A stretch of DNA of 64,000 bases, from the NCBI GenBank assembly GCA_002372935.1, contig DFJF01000004.1, positions 136,331-200,330 on the forward strand, in the 5' to 3' direction. Shown one piece after another: positions 8,800 through 16,317 of the stretch. The stretch is from Clostridiales bacterium UBA3678 (GTDB taxonomy: Bacteria > Bacillota > Clostridia > TANB77 > CAG-508). The notes beneath the pieces are model-generated. The model ran no database searches. It was not told the DNA's origin and saw only the letters and a program-made list of their open reading frames with translations. How positions within the stretch are numbered: position 1 is the first letter of the stretch; each line of letters begins with the position of its first letter. The position numbers and the translations under genes are program-made.

Positions 8800-9873
8800 T
8801 TACATAGGCCCTTCACGATGTGGCTCTTCCTCACTAACAAGTGCCCCAGAAGTATCATAATATCTAGAACGGCCGTCATCAGAATCATCTGCACGATATC
8901 CTGTAAATGGAATATCATATTCATGTGTTGTTTCATTATATTTGTATGTACTTGGTCCTTCATAATAGACATGTACTAAATGGTCTGGTGTGCTTGGAGT
9001 TACTAAAACTTTTTTTCCATATATTTCTTGTTCTCCAAATTTAGTTAGATCAATGTCCATCATTGTTGCTGTTGCACTCCAAGGATCTTCTACAATTGAT
9101 ATTTTATATAAAGAATCTCCATATTGCACAATTAGATATCCTTCTCCTTCATCTTCTTCTCCTCCTGTAATATTTTTAAGTTTTTCAGTTGCATCAGTTA
9201 TTGGTGCTACATTTTGAAAACTTCCATTTTTATTAAATACACTTGGTCCTTTTGAAAAATACTCTTGCAATTTTGATAAATCGTCTGTTTTTGCTACTGG
9301 TGTATTGTTTGAATCATCGCTATCTGTTAAACTTCCTAATATTAGATTTTCACTTGTACCATTTCCATAGTACACAACTTTATATGTAATTTGAGTTGTT
9401 GGTGTTGCAGCAATTTTTATAGGTGTTATTGTAGCAACTTTTGTATTTACTATACTTCCTGTTGATGTACTTTGTTTTTCTAACATATATACATCTTTTA
9501 ATTCTACTGTTGCATCTCCATTTCCTAATGATTGTCTAGAACCCAACAATGCTGTTACATTTATTTGATATTTTCCTGTATCTTCTCCTATTTCATTACC
9601 TATAATAGATTTTGATTGTAAATATTCTATTAAAGTTGATGAATTTTTTGATGTCGTTTTATCTGATAAGTATGCTAATTCTTCTAACTGCAATTGCTCA
9701 TATATATTTGCATGTTTTGTTTTATTTTTTGCTTCTGTTGTTTTATTTAATAATGCATTATCTCCTGTTAACATTGAAATTGACACTCCTGCTAGAATTA
9801 ACAACACTATTATTGTGATTACAAGTGCTATCAATGTTATACCTTTTTTATTATTTTTTTCTATTAATTTCAT
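8800..9873 (-). CDS. Prepilin-type N-terminal methylation domain protein
   Basis: A 357-residue pseudopilin-like protein. Class III signal: short basic leader ending KKG, then ITLIALVITIIVLLILAGVS, the hydrophobic pilin helix (Glu5 absent). A region with SISMLTGDNALLNKTTEAK-like sequence follows, typical of clostridial pseudopilins, then a long extracellular domain rich in Thr, Ser and Gly. It would be processed by a prepilin peptidase and exposed at the surface. No pilus assembly genes are adjacent, so it is an orphan here. The C terminus ends in a charged EEEPHREGPM tail. Preceded by GGGGG ribosome-binding sequence. Confidence 0.75.
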   Translation of the reverse strand: MKLIEKNNKKGITLIALVITIIVLLILAGVSISMLTGDNALLNKTTEAKNKTKHANIYEQLQLEELAYLSDKTTSKNSSTLIEYLQSKSIIGNEIGEDTGKYQINVTALLGSRQSLGNGDATVELKDVYMLEKQSTSTGSIVNTKVATITPIKIAATPTTQITYKVVYYGNGTSENLILGSLTDSDDSNNTPVAKTDDLSKLQEYFSKGPSVFNKNGSFQNVAPITDATEKLKNITGGEEDEGEGYLIVQYGDSLYKISIVEDPWSATATMMDIDLTKFGEQEIYGKKVLVTPSTPDHLVHVYYEGPSTYKYNETTHEYDIPFTGYRADDSDDGRSRYYDTSGALVSEEEPHREGPM

Positions 9874-10031
9874 CTTTTTTTCCCCCTCTTTTTACTTTTG
9901 TTTCTTTTCTCTCTTTTATATTATTCTACTAAAATCAATAATTTTTGTCAATAAATTTTGAAAAAATTTGTATTTGACAAATCAAAGTATTGAAATTCAA
10001 ATTTACTAGAAATCTAAAACTCTGAATTTCA

Positions 10032-10562
10032 TTATATTTTTGTTACACTCACCACATCTATAATATTAAAACTAATAACACAGTCGAGTTTTATTTTCAA
10101 AATATTACTATTATAGAGAGGATTTATTTCATACTTTTTATTATTAAAATCTTTCACTATTTTTGCCATAAAAAAACTTAAAATTATTGAAACATAACCA
10201 ATAAGTATTGCAGTAAATGCTGGATCTTCAATTCCAACTCCTATTTTTAAATCTAGTTTTTCTAAAGCATATCTTAATTTATCAATATGTTGTAAACTAC
10301 TACCTACATTTTTAATTTTTTTTAGTGAAATTTTATTTCTTATTTTATCTTTAATTTTCTTATTTTTAAACATCTTTATTAAATCAATTTGTGCTATTTT
10401 AAAGAAGAATAGTAAATAAATTTTTAGCAAAATTTTACTATCCTCACTTATTGAATATAAACTATTTTTTGAAAATTCAATCTGAAAATTCTTTGTTTCA
10501 ATTTTTATATTAAAAGTCAAAAATATTAATATAATTAATACAATTATTATTATCAATATCAT
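10032..10562 (-). CDS. DUF2953 (YtfI-like) membrane protein
   Basis: 176 residues: an N-terminal membrane helix of Ile/Leu, a basic middle with KNKKIKDKIRNKISLKK, and a conserved C-terminal block with GIEDPAFTAILIGYVSI, PLYNSNILKIKLDCVISF and a final hydrophobic helix. This matches DUF2953, whose Bacillus member YtfI is normally encoded right beside YtfJ. Role unknown but tied to sporulation by this linkage. Ribosome site AAAGGA before the ATG. Confidence 0.75.
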   Translation of the reverse strand: MILIIIIVLIILIFLTFNIKIETKNFQIEFSKNSLYSISEDSKILLKIYLLFFFKIAQIDLIKMFKNKKIKDKIRNKISLKKIKNVGSSLQHIDKLRYALEKLDLKIGVGIEDPAFTAILIGYVSIILSFFMAKIVKDFNNKKYEINPLYNSNILKIKLDCVISFNIIDVVSVTKI

Positions 10563-10744
10563 ACTATTTTCCTTTAATTATAAATAAACTATTATAAAAT
10601 ACTATATCTAATTTTTTCAAAAATTTCAAGAATTATTCATTTCAAAAATATAAAATAACAAAAAGATATGTTCTCAATTTGGAAGTATATTTTTTTTATT
10701 TTTGTAAATAATACAATTATCTCAGATCAATGGAGGTGTTAATT

Positions 10745-10837
10745 ATGGCAGAAAATAATAATAAGAAAAACAATAATAACAACAAAAACAGTAAAAATAA
10801 CAATAACAATAAAAATAATAATAACGAAAATAGATAA
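10745..10837 (+). CDS. 30-residue Asn/Lys-rich peptide
   Basis: Begins MAENNNKKNNNNNKN and is almost wholly Asn and Lys, with no hydrophobic segment. Supported by a strong TGGAGGTG ribosome site 5 nt upstream and a terminator directly after the stop. Low-complexity peptides of this kind occur among spore-associated proteins, but no family is recognised. It may be a genuine small protein or a small RNA with a translated part. Confidence 0.5.
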   Translation: MAENNNKKNNNNNKNSKNNNNNKNNNNENR

Positions 10838-10849
10838 CCAAATAAACAA

Positions 10850-10874
10850 GAGTCCAAAATTTTTCATTGGACTC
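10850..10874. terminator. Bidirectional terminator
   Basis: GAGTCCAA / TTGGACTC stem with a 9-nt loop, between the small Asn-rich gene and the convergent gene at 10882. Confidence 0.8.
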
Positions 10875-10881
10875 CTTTCAT

Positions 10882-11265
10882 TTAATTATTTTCAGTTATT
10901 TCAATCTTATAATATTTGCTATTTTCCGCAGTATATGTAGCTCTAAACATTTTCTTTTCATTTGCTCCCAAATTTTCTATTTTTAAATATTGTGTTGTAA
11001 TATTTTCATCAGCAGAATTAAATATTGCAATTTTTATATATTTTCCATTTAAATTATTTTGCTCATTATTTTGAACATATCCATAAATTCTACCTTGATT
11101 TTTTGTAGCTTCTGCTTTATCTATTGTAATTTGCTTTGGCAAGTCTTGTTTAGATTCAATATTTTTATAACTTGCATTAAAGCCAACAAAAATCAAAAAG
11201 CTGGTAAAAAGATAAAATGCAATTATCCATAAAATATATTTTAAAAAAGTTTTTAAAGTACCCAT
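10882..11265 (-). CDS. Membrane-anchored protein with FxLyD-like extracytoplasmic domain
   Basis: 127 residues: one N-terminal membrane helix (about residues 7-28) and a beta-rich outer domain ending GANEKKMFRATYTAE and YYKIEITEN, the usual shape of FxLyD/DUF3426-like modules. Function unknown. Leftward, directly downstream of the coiled-coil gene at 11309. Ribosome site GGAG upstream of the ATG. Confidence 0.55.
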   Translation of the reverse strand: MGTLKTFLKYILWIIAFYLFTSFLIFVGFNASYKNIESKQDLPKQITIDKAEATKNQGRIYGYVQNNEQNNLNGKYIKIAIFNSADENITTQYLKIENLGANEKKMFRATYTAENSKYYKIEITENN

Positions 11266-11308
11266 ATATCCTGCTCCATTTCATATTAATTGTATTTGCA
11301 TCTTATGT

Positions 11309-11812
11309 TTATTCTAATTCTTTTCTACTATTTTGAACTGTTTTTATAGTATCTTCTAATGAGATATGCATTAAGTTCATTGCTTCTGAAAGATTCTTTT
11401 CTAATGTTGCCATTGTGTCTGTTAAAACTTTTTCTGTATTATTAAGTAAGCCATCTGCATATTCCTTTGTACCATTTGTAATCTCTCTTGACATCTCATT
11501 TGCTGTTTCTATTATTTCATTTTTTTGTTCATAAGCTTTTCTTGTAATTTCATGCTCATCAATCATTGAGATTATCCTATTTTCAGCTTCTTTCACAACC
11601 TCATCAGCCTCTTTTTGAGCCTCAACTAAGATACGTTGTCTTTCTTCTTTTATCCATTTAGCTTGTTTTAATTCATCTGGTAATTTTAAACGTATTTCCT
11701 TTATAATATCTAATAATTCTTCTTTATCAACAATTATTTTATTAGTAAACGGTACAGATTTTCCTTTTTCTAAAATATCTTCTAAAGTTTCTAATAAAGT
11801 AAATATTTCCAT
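11309..11812 (-). CDS. Coiled-coil protein resembling ATP synthase subunit B/H stalks
   Basis: 167 residues, almost entirely alpha-helical: an N-terminal ETLEDILEKGKSVPF segment, then a long coiled coil rich in Glu, Lys and Ala (QRILVEAQKEADEVVKEAE). Proteins of this type are often annotated as V-type ATPase H-like in clostridia, but no ATPase subunits are near. The opening segment resembles DivIVA-linked scaffold proteins. It is 16 nt downstream of rsmD and probably cotranscribed. Function not known. Confidence 0.6.
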   Translation of the reverse strand: MEIFTLLETLEDILEKGKSVPFTNKIIVDKEELLDIIKEIRLKLPDELKQAKWIKEERQRILVEAQKEADEVVKEAENRIISMIDEHEITRKAYEQKNEIIETANEMSREITNGTKEYADGLLNNTEKVLTDTMATLEKNLSEAMNLMHISLEDTIKTVQNSRKELE

Positions 11813-11828
11813 AGGATTTTCTTCCTTT

Positions 11829-12392
11829 CTAAGCTTTTTTAATCTTTAAGAAAAATAAATATGCTCTTCCATAATTTCTCTTATCATAAATTTCTAAATT
11901 TAAATTCTCTATATTTTTTAAATCTTCTACCCTATTTGGATCATCAGTTTCTGCTATTATAATTCCATCTTCACATAAAAGATTAAATTGTGTAATTTTT
12001 TGTAATGATTCTATTATATAATCTGTATTGTATGGTGGATCCAAATATATTAAATTCATTTTTTTACCTTTTAATTTTTCCAACATTTTTTTAAAGTCAC
12101 AATTATGTAATTCGACCATCTCTTCACAATGTGTTTTTTGTATATTTTTTCTTATAATTTCTATTGCCATTGGAGATTTGTCACATAAATATACTTTCTT
12201 TGCACCTCTGCTAGCAAATTCTAGTCCTATTGCACCACTTCCAGAAAATAAATCAAGAACTATTGAATCATAAATTTCATTATTTATTATATTAAAAAAA
12301 GATTCTTTCACCCTATCAAGAGTTGGTCTTGTTTCTAAGCCTTCTAATGTATATAAATTTGTACCTCTTGCTTTTCCACTTATAATTCTCAT
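11829..12392 (-). CDS. rsmD: 16S rRNA (guanine(966)-N(2))-methyltransferase
   Basis: 187 residues: N-terminal MRIISGKARG, SAM-binding motif I VLDLFSGSGAIGLEFASRGA, and the N-methylation catalytic motif DPPY at the end of strand 4 (YLDPPYN). It methylates G966 of 16S rRNA in the assembling small subunit. Length and motifs match the family fully. Good GGAGG ribosome site. Confidence 0.93.
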   Translation of the reverse strand: MRIISGKARGTNLYTLEGLETRPTLDRVKESFFNIINNEIYDSIVLDLFSGSGAIGLEFASRGAKKVYLCDKSPMAIEIIRKNIQKTHCEEMVELHNCDFKKMLEKLKGKKMNLIYLDPPYNTDYIIESLQKITQFNLLCEDGIIIAETDDPNRVEDLKNIENLNLEIYDKRNYGRAYLFFLKIKKA

Positions 12393-12496
12393 ATATTTTG
12401 ACTTTCCTCCACATCGTTATATACATTTTATAACAATTTTGCTAATTGTCAATAGTATTAACAAAATTGTCATATAGTTTTAATATTTTTGTAATA

Positions 12497-12529
12497 AAAA
12501 AACCATTCTCAAAAAGAGAATAGTTTTTT
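12497..12529. terminator. Terminator downstream of divIVA-like gene
   Basis: AAAAAACCATTCTC / GAGAATAGTTTTTT hairpin with a 5-nt loop, immediately after the leftward divIVA gene. Confidence 0.85.
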
Positions 12530-12540
12530 CTTGTGTTTTT

Positions 12541-12996
12541 TTAATTATCATCTTTATTTATTTCTTTTATTAACTCTAGTTGTGATATTAATAATGATTC
12601 CATTTTTGCTTTATAGATATCAAATTTTTTTTGTAAATCTTCTAATTCTTTGCCTTTATAAACAATTTGTTGTTCTAATTCGCTTAGTTCCTTTTGAGCT
12701 GAAGTCTTAGCCTCTGCAACTATTTGGTCAGCTTGCTGTCTTGCAACATTTTTAACTTCTTCTGCAGTTGTTTGAGCCATAATCAAAGTATTTTGAAGAG
12801 TGTCCTCTAAATTTTTATATTTTTCTAATTCTTTATTAAACTCATCAATTTTTTTATTTGCTTCTGTTAATTCTTTGTTTTTCTTAGCATAATCAATACT
12901 TATCTCATCTAAAAAGTCATCTACTTCTTCAACACTATATCCATTCATCATTTGCTTAGAAAATCTTTTATTTTCAACATCTAATGGTGTAAGCAT
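12541..12996 (-). CDS. DivIVA-domain cell-division/polarity protein
   Basis: 151 residues. N-terminal DivIVA domain with MLTPLDVENKRFSK and GYSVEEVDDFLDEI, followed by a long coiled coil. It binds curved membrane at septa and poles and recruits partners. The gene follows sepF by 22 nt on the same strand, as in many Bacillota division clusters. Ribosome site AAGGAGG. Confidence 0.9.
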   Translation of the reverse strand: MLTPLDVENKRFSKQMMNGYSVEEVDDFLDEISIDYAKKNKELTEANKKIDEFNKELEKYKNLEDTLQNTLIMAQTTAEEVKNVARQQADQIVAEAKTSAQKELSELEQQIVYKGKELEDLQKKFDIYKAKMESLLISQLELIKEINKDDN

Positions 12997-13018
12997 ATTA
13001 ATGCCTCCTTACTTATTT

Positions 13019-13498
13019 TTAGTCTATATTGTTTTTATTTAACCAAGAAACTGACAATTTATTTTTTATTTCTTCTCTTGCCATATCATTTGTAATTTCA
13101 TAGTTCATAGGTGCTATTAAGAAAATAGAATTAGATACTTTCTGAATATGTGCATCTAAACAATATACTCCTCCACTTATAAAATCAACAATACGTCTTG
13201 CTACATCTTTGTTTACATATTCCAAATTAACTATTACAGATTTCTTTTCCTTTAAAAAACCACAAATTTCCTCTGATTGTTCAAAACTTGTAGGTTGAGA
13301 TATTACCATTTTTATTGCTTGTTGTGTCATTGGAATAACTTTATTTCTTTTAATAAAGCCTTTTCTTTCTTCTACTTCTGGTTCATCTTCCTCTTCTTCA
13401 TAATCATTTCCATATATATTATTTTCCTCTTCGTAATCCTCGTTATCTTGTTCCATTCCCAATAAATTCCAAACTTTATTCATTATTGCACTAGCCAT
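13019..13498 (-). CDS. sepF: Cell division protein SepF
   Basis: 159 residues: N-terminal amphipathic membrane-binding helix (ASAIMNKVWNLLGM), an acidic linker, and the C-terminal SepF fold with VIPMTQQAIKMVISQPTSFE, KKSVIVNLEYVN, RRIVDFISGGVYCLDA. SepF anchors and bundles FtsZ filaments at the septum. The next gene downstream encodes a DivIVA-domain protein. Confidence 0.93.
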   Translation of the reverse strand: MASAIMNKVWNLLGMEQDNEDYEEENNIYGNDYEEEEDEPEVEERKGFIKRNKVIPMTQQAIKMVISQPTSFEQSEEICGFLKEKKSVIVNLEYVNKDVARRIVDFISGGVYCLDAHIQKVSNSIFLIAPMNYEITNDMAREEIKNKLSVSWLNKNNID

Positions 13499-13625
13499 TT
13501 TTATCCTCCCAAAATTTTTTTTAATTACTAAACTACCATAAGTATCTTATATTTTTTTTTCTTTGTCAATACTTTTTTGATATTGTAATCAAAATTTAAC
13601 ATTTTTGTAATATTATTGTAATATT

Positions 13626-14885
13626 TTAATTATAATTATAATTCGAATTTGGATATAGCATAATACTATCATATATATCTATGCCCTCATAAGTAGAAGC
13701 ATCTAATCCTAATGCTGATAAATCATCATTACTATATGAACTTATAATTGAATAATTATCATTTGTTTTTAAAACCTTAATATAACATTTTTTTAATCCA
13801 GTTGTTGTCTTCTTCAAAACATATCTCAGTTGATTATTATCTTCTAAAATAGAAACATTTGGTACTTTTATTCCTGAATAGCTCCACCATGTGATATTAA
13901 AAGATATTTTTCTATACGATATTAGTTCATCAGTTAAAGTATTAAGTTCAAAAACAATTAACATTTTCCCATCTGCTTGTTCTTTTTTATATTTCACTGT
14001 TGCATCTACTTCATTTCCACTTGATAATGTTAATAATACACTTTTTCCTGTTTCCACATTTTTGGCAGTTTCTGAATTTAAAATTGTTGCAATATAACAA
14101 TTGAAATTATTTATTACTTTTGCCTCTTCTGTACTAGTCGCAACAATCTTTCCAGTCTTAACATCAAGTTCATTTAATTTTTCCTCTGTTATACTGTCAA
14201 AACTATCTGGGGATAAAACTTCTTCCAAACCATCTACTCTATATGAAACTACACCACTCTTTGGTGCAGTAACAAATTCTGAGCCATCTATTAATTTTTC
14301 TTCGTATTCTTTCCTTTTATTAATAAGCTTTTTAATATATGAACCACTTTTACTATTTTCACCTGCTATTGTAGCTTTTTTCAAAATAATATTTGAAATT
14401 TGTTTTTTATATTCTTCAAGATCTTGCACATCTGTAACAAATTTTAAGTTCTGAATTATATCATCTATCTGTGTTTCCAAATTATTTATATCTGCAGAAG
14501 AAAAAGTATTTTCTTTTTCAATAGCTGTTTGAATTTTAGCATTGATTTCATCTATTTTTTTCTGTATATTATTTTCATTTTTACTATAATATCTAAAAAT
14601 TGTCTCATTCTTTGCAGCTTTTTTTCCTTCTAAAACAATCTGGTATATGCCATTTTTATAATTATTACCTTTTACTATCGTTTCCTCTCTTATAATATAA
14701 CCTGTTGAACTCTCATCATCTGTTAATGTTCCACTTTCCACAGTTACAGTATCTGTTGGCTTTTTTATTGTTAAATAAATCGCATATATTATATAAATAA
14801 AAGCAATAATAAACAATAAATTCATAAAAATCTTCTTTTTGTTAATCTTTTTCTTGTTTTCATTTAAGTCTATAATTTTACTCAA
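13626..14885 (-). CDS. HlyD-like membrane-fusion/adaptor protein
   Basis: 419 residues: basic cytoplasmic N terminus, one membrane helix (about residues 20-38), a lipoyl-type stretch VESGTLTDDESSTGYIIREE, a coiled-coil hairpin, then FVTAPKSGVVSYRVDGLEE completing the lipoyl/barrel region. It resembles HlyD/RND adaptor proteins found beside miaA and sepF in clostridia, but no transporter partner is adjacent, so its role is unclear. The TTG start overlaps the miaA stop by 4 nt with GGAGG upstream, which indicates translational coupling. Confidence 0.7.
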   Translation of the reverse strand: MSKIIDLNENKKKINKKKIFMNLLFIIAFIYIIYAIYLTIKKPTDTVTVESGTLTDDESSTGYIIREETIVKGNNYKNGIYQIVLEGKKAAKNETIFRYYSKNENNIQKKIDEINAKIQTAIEKENTFSSADINNLETQIDDIIQNLKFVTDVQDLEEYKKQISNIILKKATIAGENSKSGSYIKKLINKRKEYEEKLIDGSEFVTAPKSGVVSYRVDGLEEVLSPDSFDSITEEKLNELDVKTGKIVATSTEEAKVINNFNCYIATILNSETAKNVETGKSVLLTLSSGNEVDATVKYKKEQADGKMLIVFELNTLTDELISYRKISFNITWWSYSGIKVPNVSILEDNNQLRYVLKKTTTGLKKCYIKVLKTNDNYSIISSYSNDDLSALGLDASTYEGIDIYDSIMLYPNSNYNYN

Positions 14886-15802
14886 TTTATTCCCTCCAAA
14901 ATAATGTTTATATTACTTTGTAAATCATTTAAGCCATCAATCCAAATTGTATTTTTATTTTTTCTAAACCAAGTTAATTGTCTTTTTGCATATCTTCTAG
15001 TCTCTTGTTTTATTTTTTCTATCATTTCATCTTTTGTTAAATAACCATTTAAGTATTCCACTACTTCTTTATATCCTAGTCCTTGCATAGCTGTGGGGAA
15101 TTCTTTGTATTTATCTAATAAATTTTTAACTTCTTCAATCAATCCATTTTCTATCATTATTTCTACTCTTTTATTGATTCTATTATATAAAATTTGTCTA
15201 TCCATATTTATTACAAAAACTCTATAATCATATTTTACTTCATTTTTTCTTGATTCCGCTTCTAGCTCAGTTTTCGTTTTTCCAGTTGAATGATAAATTT
15301 CTAAAATCCTTAATATTCTTTTTTTATCATTTGGACTGATTTTTTCTATTGCCTTACTATCTATTTCTTTTGCTTTTTCATAAAGATTTGATAATCCCTC
15401 TTTACTATTTGCTATATTTTCTAGTTCATTTCTGTAGTTTTTATCAAACTCTATTTCAGGATATTCTATTCCATATATTAAGCTATCTGCATATAAGCCT
15501 GTCCCACCAATAACTATAGGCATCTTTCCTTTTGATAAAATTTCTTCTATTGCTTGTTCTGCTTGTTTTTTATATTCTGCTACACTAAATCTTTTATCAG
15601 GCTCTACAATATCTATCATATAATGTTTTATTCCTTGCATTTCTTCTAAGCTTGGCTTCGCAGATCCTATATTCATATCTTTATATATCTGCATAGAATC
15701 ACAAGATACAATTTCTCCTTTAATCTGTTTTGCAAGTTCTATAGAAAGAGCTGTTTTTCCAGATGCTGTTGGTCCTACAATAACAATAACTTTAGGTTTC
15801 AA
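14882..15802 (-). CDS. miaA: tRNA dimethylallyltransferase
   Basis: Adds the dimethylallyl group to A37 of UNN-reading tRNAs. About 306 residues with the P-loop GPTASGKTALSIEL, SCDSMQIYKDMNIGSAKPS, GGTGLYADSLI and the RQLTWFRKN motif at the C terminus. Start taken at TTG 15802, preceded by GGGGGAG; an ATG at 15820 in frame has no ribosome site. Last 4 nt overlap the next gene. Confidence 0.95.
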   Translation of the reverse strand: MKPKVIVIVGPTASGKTALSIELAKQIKGEIVSCDSMQIYKDMNIGSAKPSLEEMQGIKHYMIDIVEPDKRFSVAEYKKQAEQAIEEILSKGKMPIVIGGTGLYADSLIYGIEYPEIEFDKNYRNELENIANSKEGLSNLYEKAKEIDSKAIEKISPNDKKRILRILEIYHSTGKTKTELEAESRKNEVKYDYRVFVINMDRQILYNRINKRVEIMIENGLIEEVKNLLDKYKEFPTAMQGLGYKEVVEYLNGYLTKDEMIEKIKQETRRYAKRQLTWFRKNKNTIWIDGLNDLQSNINIILEGIN

Positions 15803-15823
15803 AATTCTCCCCCATTTCATAAT

Positions 15824-16258
15824 TTACTTTTTCATATTATTCATCATTTCTATTATATCAACTTGAAATCTCTTTAAATATATACATTCTATAATTATCA
15901 ATACTATAAAAATAATTGCAAAAATTTTTATTTTTTTTGATAATTCTTCTTTTGAAATCATATCATTCTTTACTTTTGCAAAAATACTAGCCAATTGTGT
16001 AAGTGTTAAAAAACCATTTATCGGAATAAAAACTAGCAATACTATTTTTCTAATTTGTCCTATCATCTCTTCTTTTGGATACACTACACCTATTTTCGAA
16101 ATATAGAATAAGACTAATGTAAATAAAGAAATAAATAAAGTTCCTATTATAACAAAAGATATTCTACTAATTATTGTTTCAAATTCTTTCGTACTATTCC
16201 ATGTAAAAACTATGTACATTGCAAATAAAATAAAAATTATAAAATATATTGTTTGCAT
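15824..16258 (-). CDS. Hypothetical integral membrane protein
   Basis: 144 residues with four hydrophobic helices (about 2-18, 31-53, 70-90, 108-126) and a short basic C terminus. No family recognised. It lies between mutL and miaA on the same strand and is probably part of that transcript; AAAGGA precedes the ATG. Confidence 0.6.
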   Translation of the reverse strand: MQTIYFIIFILFAMYIVFTWNSTKEFETIISRISFVIIGTLFISLFTLVLFYISKIGVVYPKEEMIGQIRKIVLLVFIPINGFLTLTQLASIFAKVKNDMISKEELSKKIKIFAIIFIVLIIIECIYLKRFQVDIIEMMNNMKK

Positions 16259-16317
16259 ATTAGTCCTTTCTCATAAATACTTATTTTGCATTGTTTTCTC
16301 TTTTTAATAGGCAATAA

